From JAHKLT01 sp046197865 (GTDB taxonomy: Archaea > Methanobacteriota > Methanobacteria > Methanobacteriales > Methanobacteriaceae): a stretch of DNA of 64,000 bases. Location: NCBI RefSeq assembly GCF_046197865.1, contig NZ_CP166990.1:124001-188000 (forward strand), in the 5' to 3' direction. The position numbers and the translations under genes were made by a program. The notes beneath the pieces are model-generated. The model was not told where the DNA came from. It was given only the letters and a program-made list of their open reading frames with translations, and made no database searches. This document shows, in pieces, positions 1 to 8,883 of the stretch. Each line of letters starts with the position of its first letter. Position 1 is the stretch's first letter.

Positions 1-1
1 G

Positions 2-1132
2 ATTCATAATAAATGTGAAAGTGAAGGTATTAAATCTGTTAAGTTCTTTGGTCAAGGTAAAAAAGATGGTGAGAAGGGATTATCTCAAAAAGAACAGAAA
101 AATGTTATAAAGTCCTTTAAAATGGGGGAATATGATGTTTTAATTTCTACTAGTGTTGCCGAAGAAGGTATTGATATTCCTGCTGTAGATTTAGTTATTT
201 TATATGAACCTGTTCCATCTGAAATTCGTATGATTCAAAGAAAAGGAAGAACTGGTCGTAAAAGAACAGGTAAAGTTAAAATACTCATGACTGAAGGAAC
301 ACGTGATGAAGCCTATTATTGGGCATCAATTAATAAAGAAAAAATGATGAGAGAACAATTAATTGATAAAAATATTTTAGAAGAGTTAAATTTAAATGCA
401 GCTGAGAGAATGGAAGATGAAAAGGCTGTTAAAGTTATTGAAAAACCTAAAAAATCTGATGAGGTTATTGTTTATGCCGATTCAAGAGAAGGTAATTCTA
501 CTGTTATAAGACATTTAGATAATATTGAAGTAAATGTTAAAGTTAAATCTATGACTGTAGGGGATTATCAAGTTAGTGATGATGTAATTATTGAACGTAA
601 AACTGCAAAAGATTTTGTTGATTCTATTGTTGATAAACGTCTTTTTAAACAAGCTAATGATTTAAGAGAAGAATTTAAAAAACCTATAATCATTTTAGAA
701 GGGGATGATCTTTATTCTGGTTTTATTAATCCTAATGCTATTCGTGGTTCAATAGCTTCTATTGCATTAGATTTTGGTATTAGTATAATCCCAACAAGAG
801 ATTCAGAAGATACAGCTGCAATGATTAAAAGAATAGCTAGTAGAGAACAACGTGGTGAGAAAACTAATATTCAACTTAGAACTGACAGGAAACCAGATAA
901 TTTATGGGAACAACAAGTTTTTATTATTGAATCACTTCCAAATGTTGGTCCTGTTAATGCTAAAAAACTTTTAGAACATTTTGGTTCTGTTAAAAAAATA
1001 ATGGATGCATCAGAATCTGAACTTCAAGAAGTTGAAGGTATTGGTAAGAAAATTGCTCAAAATATTAGAAAAGTAATTGAAAGTAAGTATTTATATTTTA
1101 AAAATGATCAAACCGAAAAAAGATTATTATAA
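2..1132 (+). CDS. hef: Hef-type helicase/fork nuclease, C-terminal part (5' end outside window)
   Basis: Archaeal Hef joins an SF2 helicase to an XPF/ERCC4 nuclease and acts on stalled forks and branched DNA. The frame is open to the left window edge, so the methionine at 122 is internal. Visible parts in order: helicase motif V (STSVAEEGIDIP) and motif VI (QRKGRTGR), a linker, an ERCC4 nuclease domain with GDYxVSDDVIIERK (the ERK catalytic signature) and a C-terminal helix-hairpin-helix pair (LPNVGPVNAKKLLEHFGS, VEGIGKKIA) that binds DNA and mediates dimerisation. All nuclease residues look intact. The stop overlaps the end of the convergent downstream gene by 6 bp. The family call is firm; only the N-terminal helicase half is missing. 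Confidence 0.93.
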   Translation: MHNKCESEGIKSVKFFGQGKKDGEKGLSQKEQKNVIKSFKMGEYDVLISTSVAEEGIDIPAVDLVILYEPVPSEIRMIQRKGRTGRKRTGKVKILMTEGTRDEAYYWASINKEKMMREQLIDKNILEELNLNAAERMEDEKAVKVIEKPKKSDEVIVYADSREGNSTVIRHLDNIEVNVKVKSMTVGDYQVSDDVIIERKTAKDFVDSIVDKRLFKQANDLREEFKKPIIILEGDDLYSGFINPNAIRGSIASIALDFGISIIPTRDSEDTAAMIKRIASREQRGEKTNIQLRTDRKPDNLWEQQVFIIESLPNVGPVNAKKLLEHFGSVKKIMDASESELQEVEGIGKKIAQNIRKVIESKYLYFKNDQTEKRLL

Positions 1133-1870
1133 TTTTTTTATGTACTCAAGACTTTTTTCTAAGTAATCTGTATTATTTACTTCAATCATGTATATTCCAT
1201 TATAGTTTTTCTTTTTAAAAACATTAATGATGTTATTAAAATCAATTTCTCCATCACCTAATGCAAGGTGTGAATCATTATCACCATAATTATCAGACAT
1301 ATGTATGTGTTTAATCGAATCAAAATACATTTGATTTTCGCTATATCCTGCAGTATATGCATGGCCAATATCTAGTGTCATAGCTAAGTTATAACTTTTA
1401 AGAAATTCATCTAATTTTTCTATATCTTGATACATAAAACCTTCAATATTTGGCATATTCTCAATAGCTGCTGTAATACCTAAATCATCACAATATTTTG
1501 ATATTTCTTTAATAGCTGGGTGTGATTTTTCATAAACTTCTTTTTCATAATCTCTAGCTAGATAAGGTATTATTCCAGGATGAACTACAAGAATTTCACT
1601 ATCTATTTTATTTGCAAAATCAGCAGATGATTTAATAGCTTCAATAGAAGATTTATAGATATATGTATTAAGTGATGCAATATTAAGATCAATTATTGGT
1701 GAGTGGACTGTATAATTTAAGTTATAGCTATTTAATACTTCTGTGTTAATCTCTTCACATGGATATTGATGTAGGATCTCTAAATATTCAATATTTAAAC
1801 TTTCAAAATATTTTAAGTTTTGCTCAATGTCTTCTCCATATATAGATAATGTTGATGCACCAATTTTCAT
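1127..1870 (-). CDS. Sugar phosphate isomerase/epimerase-like TIM-barrel protein
   Basis: This 247-residue protein belongs to the xylose-isomerase-like / AP-endonuclease-2 TIM-barrel superfamily. Metal-ligand motifs are spread along the chain: VVHPG, an IENMP segment (Glu ligand), TLDIGHAY (Asp/His), IKHIHMSDN and a C-terminal MIEVN. The substrate cannot be told from sequence; members include sugar isomerases and endonuclease IV. I start at the ATG giving MKIGAS (1870), because the ORF extended to 1879 would use TTG. It begins about 10 bp after the upstream PIN-ATPase gene stops, so the two are probably co-transcribed. The 3' end overlaps the convergent hef stop. Confidence 0.8.
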   Translation of the reverse strand: MKIGASTLSIYGEDIEQNLKYFESLNIEYLEILHQYPCEEINTEVLNSYNLNYTVHSPIIDLNIASLNTYIYKSSIEAIKSSADFANKIDSEILVVHPGIIPYLARDYEKEVYEKSHPAIKEISKYCDDLGITAAIENMPNIEGFMYQDIEKLDEFLKSYNLAMTLDIGHAYTAGYSENQMYFDSIKHIHMSDNYGDNDSHLALGDGEIDFNNIINVFKKKNYNGIYMIEVNNTDYLEKSLEYIKKL

Positions 1871-1879
1871 ATAAATCAA

Positions 1880-3733
1880 TTATTTTTTAATAGCTGTGAT
1901 ATCTAAATCCATATCTAATGCATTTAAAATAATTTCAGATAAAGCAACTCCTTTTTTGATTTTAATTTCTCCATTTCTACTTGTTGTTGCAGTAAGTAAA
2001 TAATCTCCATCAACAAATACATCGAAATTCTCACCATAATTACCTTTACCAACATCTAAAATTACTTGTTTTTTTGTTTCAATAACATCTACTTTAAATT
2101 CTTTACCTTTCTTTTCATTTTCGTGTTTTATAGCTTCTACACCTAAACTAATTCCTATTTCTTGTTCTATCTCAGCTATTCTTTTACCACTTTGACCAAT
2201 AACTTTAGGAATATATTTTTCATTAATATAGATATTAGCTCTCTCAGGTGATACAATTTCAACATCAACTTTAGATTTAGGTATGATTTTTTTAATTTTT
2301 CTTAAAATTTCTGCTTCAGCTATTTTATCAACGGATGTTTTATGATTTGAATCATCTTTACTTGATACAAGATCTAAATCCATTACAATGGTCTGCTCAC
2401 CATAAGTATATATTTCATTTTTAAGTTCTTCTGTTTCAAAATCTCTAATTTCTATAACTGGTCTTGCAAGATCTGCTTCTTCCATTCCTGATGGAACTTT
2501 AACAGTCATCGATACCTCATAAACAGATTTTATCTCACCATCTTCAATATAAATACTAGTATCTACTACTGATGGTATTACACCAAGCTCTACCCTTGAT
2601 GATATTCTTTGAATTGCATCTATAGCTCGTGTTGAGTGAACAACACCCACCATTCCAACTCCTGATAAACGCATATCTGCAAATATTTCAAAATCTCTAC
2701 TTTTTCTAAGTTCATCATAAATTGTAAAATCAGGCCTTACAAGTAATAATACATCAGCTGTATTTTCCATATCTCCTTCTAAAGGAGAATATTGAGTTAT
2801 TTCATCAGACACTTGTAAGTCTCTTGGCGATTCCATTGTTTTTACAACTTTATTTAAGTCTTTAGAGTAAAATTCAGCTATAGCTTGAACAAATGTACTT
2901 TTACCTGCACCAGGAGAACCTGAAATTAAAATTCCTTCTGCATTACTTGTTAGTCTATCCATAAGTTTATCAGTTAATCCATATTCTTCTAATGGTATTT
3001 TAATAACTGGTTTAACTGCAGTTATTTCATAACTTTCAGAAAATGGTGGATAAGCTATTGAAATTCTATATTCTCTTGATTGAACAATTATCGAACCGTC
3101 CTTTTCAGATTCTAAATATGTTTTTGAATCGTTTCTTTCAAGTTCTAAAATCTCATCAGTTAATCTCTTAAGTTCTTTATATGTAGTAGGACTTTCATCT
3201 AATTTAGTTAATTTAATATTTCCAGGTGTTCCCTTCTTAGCTGTTGGAGGAACATTTTCTTTTAGATGAACTGACATTGTCTCTGAATCAAAAAACTTAG
3301 ATAATGATAGTTCTTTTAAACTAACTTTAGGTTTAAGATAAATTACATCTATTCCTTGTGCAAGACTTGCATCAGATTGAACTTTATCTGATGTTATAAG
3401 TGTAGCTAGTTCATTTAATGCAAGATCTCTTATCATTGCATCAATTTCACCTTTTTTTGCATTAGCTATTTCATATCCTTTAGGCCGTCCACCTTTAAAT
3501 TCAATAGCTATTTTACCATCATATTCTAAAGATTGTAAGTGTTTAAGTTCATTTAATCCTTTAAAACCTATTGGTTTACCTACATTTGCTTGATGTTCAA
3601 GTTCGGATACAACAGCTTCTGGGATGATTATCTCAGGATAATCTAAATCATTTTCTTTTATTATTTCACTTATTATTCCATCAATTATTGCACTTGTATC
3701 TGGAACAATCTTTTTTAGGTTTTCTAAATTCAT
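1880..3733 (-). CDS. PIN domain - ATPase - KH domain protein
   Basis: This 617-residue archaeal protein has three parts. An N-terminal PIN-like nuclease domain (about 1-135) shows acidic residues in VPDTSAIIDG, SELEH and ITSDKVQSD. A secretion/PilT-type ATPase domain (about 215-420) has Walker A GSPGAGKST near residues 272-280 and a VVHSTRAIDAIQR segment. A C-terminal KH-like RNA-binding domain shows IPKVIGQSGKRIAEIE near 510-535. This architecture is widespread in euryarchaea and its role is unproven; an RNA-processing or quality-control ATPase is the usual suggestion. It lies 6 bp downstream of hisI on the same strand and precedes the TIM-barrel gene, suggesting one transcript hisS-hisI-this gene-isomerase. 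Confidence 0.88.
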   Translation of the reverse strand: MNLENLKKIVPDTSAIIDGIISEIIKENDLDYPEIIIPEAVVSELEHQANVGKPIGFKGLNELKHLQSLEYDGKIAIEFKGGRPKGYEIANAKKGEIDAMIRDLALNELATLITSDKVQSDASLAQGIDVIYLKPKVSLKELSLSKFFDSETMSVHLKENVPPTAKKGTPGNIKLTKLDESPTTYKELKRLTDEILELERNDSKTYLESEKDGSIIVQSREYRISIAYPPFSESYEITAVKPVIKIPLEEYGLTDKLMDRLTSNAEGILISGSPGAGKSTFVQAIAEFYSKDLNKVVKTMESPRDLQVSDEITQYSPLEGDMENTADVLLLVRPDFTIYDELRKSRDFEIFADMRLSGVGMVGVVHSTRAIDAIQRISSRVELGVIPSVVDTSIYIEDGEIKSVYEVSMTVKVPSGMEEADLARPVIEIRDFETEELKNEIYTYGEQTIVMDLDLVSSKDDSNHKTSVDKIAEAEILRKIKKIIPKSKVDVEIVSPERANIYINEKYIPKVIGQSGKRIAEIEQEIGISLGVEAIKHENEKKGKEFKVDVIETKKQVILDVGKGNYGENFDVFVDGDYLLTATTSRNGEIKIKKGVALSEIILNALDMDLDITAIKK

Positions 3734-3739
3734 CTTATC

Positions 3740-4147
3740 TTAATAAATATCTTCAGGATTTAATAATCTCTCTGCAATTACTTCTAAATCATCATCTTTT
3801 AAATTATCAATATCAATATCATTATCTAAATTGAGTTTTCTAAAAAAACAAGATCCATATCCTTCATGGCAAGCTGCACCATTTTGTTCTACTTTCATTA
3901 CTATTGCATCTGCATCGCAATCTGTAAATATTTCTTTAACATATTGGATGTGACCTGAACTTTCACCTTTAAGCCATTGTTTACGTCTTGATGTACTCCA
4001 ATAATGTGCTTTTTTTGTCTCAAGTGTTTTTTTTAAGGCTTCTTTATTCATATTAGCTACCATCAAAATTTCACCTGTTTTATAATCTTGTGCAATAGCT
4101 GTTATGACCTTTTCACCTGCAATTTCATGTCTAAAATTAATATTCAT
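3740..4147 (-). CDS. hisI: Phosphoribosyl-AMP cyclohydrolase
   Basis: HisI opens the adenine ring of phosphoribosyl-AMP, the third step of histidine synthesis. The 135-residue monofunctional enzyme has the Mg-binding DCDADA motif and the Zn-binding cysteines in GAACHEGYGSCFFR. Bacterial homologues are often fused to HisE; this archaeal one is not. Its start overlaps the end of hisS by 11 bp, so the two are translationally coupled. Pairing a histidine biosynthesis enzyme with histidyl-tRNA synthetase makes physiological sense. hisD lies elsewhere in the window, so the pathway genes are dispersed. Confidence 0.95.
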   Translation of the reverse strand: MNINFRHEIAGEKVITAIAQDYKTGEILMVANMNKEALKKTLETKKAHYWSTSRRKQWLKGESSGHIQYVKEIFTDCDADAIVMKVEQNGAACHEGYGSCFFRKLNLDNDIDIDNLKDDDLEVIAERLLNPEDIY

Positions 4148-5441
4148 AAATATTCCTCTTTATATAATCAATAATTTCATCAAGTTTTACGAGTTCTTGT
4201 TCTCCACTTTCCATGTCTTTTATAGTTACTTGATTGTTTTTTAGTTCATCCTCACCAACTAAAACAACATATTTAACATTTAAATTATTTGCATGGTTTA
4301 AAAGCTTTTTAAATTTCTTTCTTGATAAGTCTATTTCAGTTTTAATCCCTTCAGATCTTAATGTTTGTGCAATTTCATAAGATTTACTACGTGTTTCATT
4401 AGAAAATGGTGCAACATAAATATCAACAGATGATTTAATTTCATTATTATCATTTAACTCTTCTATTGCATTCATTAACCTATCAAATCCAAATGCAAAA
4501 CCTGTTGATGAAATTTCTTCACCACCAAAAATCTTAATTAAGCTATAGCTTCCTCCACCACAAACTTGTTTTTGAGCTCCAAGTTCTGGAATATAAACTT
4601 CAAATACAATTCCAGTATAATAATCAAGTCCACGAGCTACTCCCAAATTTAATGTATAATTTTTAACATTAAAACTTTCTAAATCATCAATTAACTTTTT
4701 AAATTCATTTAATGAGTCTTGTGTTTCATCGTATTTTGATAAAAGTTCATCGATTTTACTTAATACAGATTTATCTCCAACAATATCAATGAGCTTTAAA
4801 AGTATTCCATTTAATTCATCATTTTCTATTATAGGGTTTTCACCTTTTAAAGAATTTCTTAAAAGTTCTTTATCTCCTTTATCAATAACAACCATTAATT
4901 CTCTTTGTGTTTCTTGGCTGATATCAAAGTGTTTAAATAATCCTCTAATAATTCCTAAATGATTAATATGAATATCTGCTGAGTGTAAGTTTAAGTTATT
5001 TAATGAATCATTACACAATGCAATTACTTCACCCTCACCTTCTGGTGATTTAGCTCCTATAAGTTCACATCCAAATTGCCAGAATTGTCTAAATCTTCCT
5101 TTTTGAGGTCTCTCATATCTAAAACAGCTTCCAAAATAATATAATTTTATTGGTTTAGCTACTTTTTGAAGTTCATTTAAATATAATCTAGCTACTGGTG
5201 CAGTTATCTCAGGCCTTAAAGTAATTTCTCTATCTGATTTATCTTTAAAATTATATAATTGATCAACAATTTCTTCACCAGATTTTGTTGTAAATAATTT
5301 TAAATCTTCAAATAAAGGTGTTTTAATTTCTCTATATGCATAATTTTCAAATGTGTTTCTTAGAACTTTTTCCACTTCTTTTCTTTTTTCCATTTCATCA
5401 AATAAGAAATCTCTAGTTCCTCTAGGTCTTGTAAATTCCAT
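4137..5441 (-). CDS. hisS: Histidyl-tRNA synthetase
   Basis: This 434-residue class II synthetase charges tRNA-His. Motif 1 begins in RPRGTRDFLFDE, motif 2 is in FRYERPQKGRFRQFWQFGCE, the histidine-specific loop is LGVARGLDYYTG, and motif 3 lies in GFAFGFDRLM. The C-terminal anticodon-binding domain starts around residue 335 (VDIYVAPF). Length and motifs are normal. It is the first gene of the minus-strand run leading to hisI. The first ATG of the frame begins directly with the conserved N-terminal segment, so the start is convincing. Confidence 0.96.
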   Translation of the reverse strand: MEFTRPRGTRDFLFDEMEKRKEVEKVLRNTFENYAYREIKTPLFEDLKLFTTKSGEEIVDQLYNFKDKSDREITLRPEITAPVARLYLNELQKVAKPIKLYYFGSCFRYERPQKGRFRQFWQFGCELIGAKSPEGEGEVIALCNDSLNNLNLHSADIHINHLGIIRGLFKHFDISQETQRELMVVIDKGDKELLRNSLKGENPIIENDELNGILLKLIDIVGDKSVLSKIDELLSKYDETQDSLNEFKKLIDDLESFNVKNYTLNLGVARGLDYYTGIVFEVYIPELGAQKQVCGGGSYSLIKIFGGEEISSTGFAFGFDRLMNAIEELNDNNEIKSSVDIYVAPFSNETRSKSYEIAQTLRSEGIKTEIDLSRKKFKKLLNHANNLNVKYVVLVGEDELKNNQVTIKDMESGEQELVKLDEIIDYIKRNIYEY

Positions 5442-5504
5442 TTAAATCCTCTAAGTAATTTATTTATATATTAAAAAATTTGTTTTTAATTATTAATATA
5501 GCTA

Positions 5505-5918
5505 TTATTTTTTCTTTAAAAAATACACAATTAATATTAAAATTATTAAAATAATAAATAAAACAACTACTTCAATTTCTAAATAGCTACCGAGTCCTGC
5601 AGATAATATAATAATTGTAATTAAAATTGTCATAACAGGTATGATAAGTTTAAAAATTTTTTCTAAAGGAGTACCTCTTATATTATTGTTTTTATTTAAA
5701 TCATTAAATACACATAGGATTGTTTGTAAAATAGCTAGAAAAACAGGAATTAAAATTATATATAACTTATCTAAAAACATATCTGGATTTAAATTTACAT
5801 CAAAGTGAACTGGGATGCTTGATGGAAGGTCCCCATAGAAAATAATTCCAAGTATTATTGGAGATAATGTTATGATTACAGTTAAAATTAGAGTATTATA
5901 ATCAATTTTTTTATTCAT
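5505..5918 (-). CDS. DUF1648-domain small membrane protein
   Basis: The protein has 137 residues and about four hydrophobic segments. The first loop after TM1 carries the DUF1648 signature (LPSSIPVHFDVNLNPDMFLDK), in which the IPxHF-like core is typical. DUF1648 membrane proteins occur in bacteria and archaea, sometimes fused to SdpI-like immunity domains. No function can be assigned. It stands alone between hisS and the small gene at 6.0 kb, and a spacer of about 60 bp separates it from hisS. Confidence 0.7.
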   Translation of the reverse strand: MNKKIDYNTLILTVIITLSPIILGIIFYGDLPSSIPVHFDVNLNPDMFLDKLYIILIPVFLAILQTILCVFNDLNKNNNIRGTPLEKIFKLIIPVMTILITIIILSAGLGSYLEIEVVVLFIILIILILIVYFLKKK

Positions 5919-5993
5919 AGTTTTTAATTAGATTTAATTGTATATTAAAATTTTGAAAATAAGAATATTAGGATTTAAAAATGATTGATATTT

Positions 5994-6308
5994 TTATAAT
6001 TCAACTACTTTTTCAATCATATCTTCAAATTCTGGATGTTTTTTAAGAAATTTAAAAGCAAGCTTTGCAGTATAATCAGAAGACTCTTCAATGGTCATGT
6101 TTCTTTTATTTCCATTTTCTATTTGTTCAAGCTTTAATAAGTTATCAGCCATATTTAAAGACCTGCTACTTCTAAAGTTTGGAATAATATCATTAAATAT
6201 ATTTTCAATTCTAGTTGGAATAGGTTCTTTTAAATGTATTAGTTTATTTATTTGATCTTCAGATAAATTTTTAACAAATTGATTATTTGGTTTTAAATAT
6301 ATTACCAT
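5994..6308 (-). CDS. Small hypothetical protein downstream of the ADP-ribosyltransferase
   Basis: I do not recognise this 104-residue soluble, charged, helical-looking protein (LSEDQINKLIHLKEPIPTRI at the N-terminus, FKFLKKHPEFEDMIEKVVEL at the C-terminus). A strong ribosome binding site (AAGGAGG) lies about 11 bp before the ATG. It follows the ADP-ribosyltransferase-fold gene on the same strand with an 84 bp gap. A partner role, such as immunity or antitoxin protein, is possible from size and position alone. Nothing in the sequence proves it. Confidence 0.6.
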   Translation of the reverse strand: MVIYLKPNNQFVKNLSEDQINKLIHLKEPIPTRIENIFNDIIPNFRSSRSLNMADNLLKLEQIENGNKRNMTIEESSDYTAKLAFKFLKKHPEFEDMIEKVVEL

Positions 6309-6392
6309 GAATAATAGTCCTCCTTGTAATTGTATTAATTATATTATTTCTTTTTAATAAAATATAAATATTTCTTTTTATTTAATTAGCTG

Positions 6393-7094
6393 CTAATGAT
6401 ATAGATATTTTCCTGTTTTTCTTATTTTTCTTAATTTAGTTCCACATTCAAGTAAAATTTCAAATTCTTCTTTAGTTGAGGATATTTTTTCAATATATAA
6501 TATTTTAGTTCCTTTAGGAAGTAGAATATAATTAACATTTTTACCATATTTATTTTCATCTAAATTTTTAGATATACTAACAGATAATAATGTATCAGAA
6601 ACATATATTCCTTTTTGGCTATATTTAATTAATGCAGAAGTTTTTTCCTTTCTTATAACAATTAGATCTTTTTCTAAGGTAATAGCTTTCTTAAATATAT
6701 TTTTTCTTAATTTTAATGCTTCATCAAAACTAACAGCAACTTCTCCAAACAATAATTTAGATGCTTTATTCCATTCATATTCACATATTTTTTTATTAAT
6801 ATTTTTCCTAATATATTCATTTAAAGGAAAATAACCTTCACCCGTATATATTTTAATAAAATCATGTTCTTTTTTGCTCAAATCATTTTTTGATATACCA
6901 TACTTATTTTTAAAGTTATTTCTATCTTTAGAATTTTCATCAACACCATGAACTGTTTTACCATCAACAGTCATTTTAGCAGATTTTTTACTTGTTAATG
7001 GGTTTTTAATCTTATTATATGGATTGATTACAAGTATTTCTTCAATAACTTCTGTAAGATATGAAAAGTTTAATAATCTCCTAGTGGGGTTCAT
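6393..7094 (-). CDS. ADP-ribosyltransferase exoenzyme-fold protein
   Basis: The 233-residue protein shows the full R-S-E arrangement of the ADP-ribosyltransferase exoenzyme fold (PF03496-like). A YTGEGYFPLNEYIR block (Y83-R96) matches the family's YTG..Y..IN..LR motif. Arg148 in DLIVIRKE is the expected NAD-binding Arg, S171-V-S173 occupies the STS position, and E210-F-E212 followed by ILLECGTK forms the ExE turn before the last strand. Such proteins are toxins of bacteria and phages that modify protein or other targets with ADP-ribose. There is no signal peptide. The N-terminal 70 residues are not recognised. It is preceded by a TATA-like element and seems to form a two-gene unit with the next small gene. 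Family call good; target unknown. Confidence 0.78.
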   Translation of the reverse strand: MNPTRRLLNFSYLTEVIEEILVINPYNKIKNPLTSKKSAKMTVDGKTVHGVDENSKDRNNFKNKYGISKNDLSKKEHDFIKIYTGEGYFPLNEYIRKNINKKICEYEWNKASKLLFGEVAVSFDEALKLRKNIFKKAITLEKDLIVIRKEKTSALIKYSQKGIYVSDTLLSVSISKNLDENKYGKNVNYILLPKGTKILYIEKISSTKEEFEILLECGTKLRKIRKTGKYLYH

Positions 7095-7346
7095 AAATCA
7101 AAAATCCTATAGACTTGTTTTAAAATTAATCACTATATAATATTCATTATTTTTTAATATAAATAACCATTATTATTTTTTAGATAAAAATAACACTTTT
7201 AAATAAAAATTTAAATAAAAAAACAATATTTAACTTATATTAAATTAATTTAAGCAATAATTATTAATATAAAAATAAAAATTTCATATTAAGTAAGTTA
7301 TAAATAGCTATTTTAAGATAATTTATATTAATTAAAAAAATTTAGA

Positions 7347-8189
7347 GTGAAAACATTGATTGATGGTAATACAAAAGTTGTAGGTTTAATAGGAAATCCT
7401 GTAGAACATAGTTTCTCTCCAATTATGCATAATGCTGCATTTAAAAAGCTTAATTTAAATTATGTCTATGTTCCTTTTAAAGTGTCATCTTTAGAAAATA
7501 TAATTTCTTCTTGTAACGCATTAAACATTAAAGGGCTAAATGTAACCATACCTCATAAAATTGATGTTTTAAAATATCTTGATAATTTAGATGAAATAGC
7601 TAAACTAATTGGTGCAGTAAATACAATTGATTTTAAAGATATGAAAGGTTATAATACTGATGGAATTGGAGCTCTTCGTGCAATTGAAGATATGACTTCA
7701 TTAAAAAATAAAAAAGTTGTAATTACTGGTTGCGGTGGAGCATCTAGAGCTATTTCTTTTCAAATAGCTAATTCTAATATTGAAGAACTTGTACTTATTA
7801 ATCGTAATATTAATAAAGCTAAATCATTATCTGATGATATCTTATCTTCAAATCTTTTAAGCAATGTTAGCTATGATTCATTAGATAATTTAAAAAATGA
7901 ACTTCTAAATGCTGATATTTTCATTGATACTACTCCTATTGGAATGTATCCAAATATTAATGATAATCCAATAGCTACAGCTGATATGTTACATGAAGAT
8001 TTACTTGTAAATGATATTGTTTATAATCCTCTTGAGACATCTTTAATTAAAGAGGCTAAAAAAGCTAATGCAAAAACTGTATCTGGTTTAAAGATGCTTA
8101 TTTACCAAGGTGCAGAATCTTTTAAGATTTGGACAGGTTATGATGCACCAATTGATATAATGAAAAAAAGTATTTTAAGTGTTTTGTGA
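7347..8189 (+). CDS. aroE: Shikimate 5-dehydrogenase
   Basis: AroE reduces 3-dehydroshikimate to shikimate with NADPH in aromatic amino acid synthesis. The 280-residue protein has the substrate-binding NPVEHSFSPIMHNAAF, the catalytic Lys in NVTIPHK, the Asp of YNTDGIG, the nucleotide-binding GCGGASRA and an NRNINKA segment typical of NADP specificity. It starts at GTG (7347); no ATG in frame would preserve the conserved N-terminus. It is followed directly by an uncharacterised gene, probably co-transcribed. Upstream is about 250 bp of very AT-rich spacer shared with the divergent ADP-ribosyltransferase gene. Confidence 0.95.
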   Translation: MKTLIDGNTKVVGLIGNPVEHSFSPIMHNAAFKKLNLNYVYVPFKVSSLENIISSCNALNIKGLNVTIPHKIDVLKYLDNLDEIAKLIGAVNTIDFKDMKGYNTDGIGALRAIEDMTSLKNKKVVITGCGGASRAISFQIANSNIEELVLINRNINKAKSLSDDILSSNLLSNVSYDSLDNLKNELLNADIFIDTTPIGMYPNINDNPIATADMLHEDLLVNDIVYNPLETSLIKEAKKANAKTVSGLKMLIYQGAESFKIWTGYDAPIDIMKKSILSVL

Positions 8190-8193
8190 TTAT

Positions 8194-8883
8194 ATGGATT
8201 TAAATTTTGATATTTTACCTTCTAATGAAGAATTTACAAGTTCTAAAAAAGATATTTTAAAATTTTTAAAAATTATTGGTATAGATTCAAGATATATTAG
8301 CTATACTGATTCTAAAATCTATATTAATAATTTAAGATTTTCTAAATTTTCAAAAACTAAAGAAAAGACTTTTAAAAAACATTATCCAGATATTGAAGTT
8401 TTAAGATCTAGTTTATTTCAAAAAATTTGTGCAAGATCATCTAAAGTTTTATCAGATAAATTAAAACCACAAAATACTGTTTTACTACCTTCAGATGATG
8501 AAGATATTAATAGATTATTAGAGATTGTTTTAGAACCTTATTCAAGAAAATATGGTATAAAATTAGTTTATTCAGGAAGTGCTGATTTTATAGCTAGTCC
8601 TAAATTTTTAGATGAAGAAGTAAGTGAGATTTTAACAGATATTTTTAATGGTAATGGAATAGATTTTATTAATGATGAAAAAGTAATTTACCCTTTTATT
8701 AATATTCCAAAAGAATGGTTAAATTCCTTCTTAGAAATGGAAGGATTTAATGTGTTAAAAGAAAATGATATTGAAAAAGATGTAGCTAGCTCTTTTATGG
8801 ATTTTATGGGTGAAATTCTTCCAAGTTATAGAGAAAATGTTTTAGTATCATATGAATACATTAAATCAAAAATTAAAGAGTGA
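8194..8883 (+). CDS. Uncharacterised protein downstream of aroE
   Basis: This protein of about 229 residues is not one I recognise. It is soluble and Lys/Asp-rich, with a middle segment (NTVLLPSDDEDINRLLEIVLEPYSRKYGIKLVYSG) that could be an alpha/beta nucleotide- or sugar-binding fold, but I see no catalytic motif. The ORF could begin at GTG 8179, overlapping aroE. I prefer ATG 8194, which is preceded by TGTGATT, a good match to the archaeal Shine-Dalgarno. It is probably co-transcribed with aroE. Its last 18 bp overlap the end of convergent rfcL. Confidence 0.75.
   Translation: MDLNFDILPSNEEFTSSKKDILKFLKIIGIDSRYISYTDSKIYINNLRFSKFSKTKEKTFKKHYPDIEVLRSSLFQKICARSSKVLSDKLKPQNTVLLPSDDEDINRLLEIVLEPYSRKYGIKLVYSGSADFIASPKFLDEEVSEILTDIFNGNGIDFINDEKVIYPFINIPKEWLNSFLEMEGFNVLKENDIEKDVASSFMDFMGEILPSYRENVLVSYEYIKSKIKE

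Noticed and set aside
122..124. ATG at 122 as the start of the first gene
   Set aside because: The frame is open from base 2 and encodes helicase sequence in front of this Met, so the gene simply enters from outside the window.
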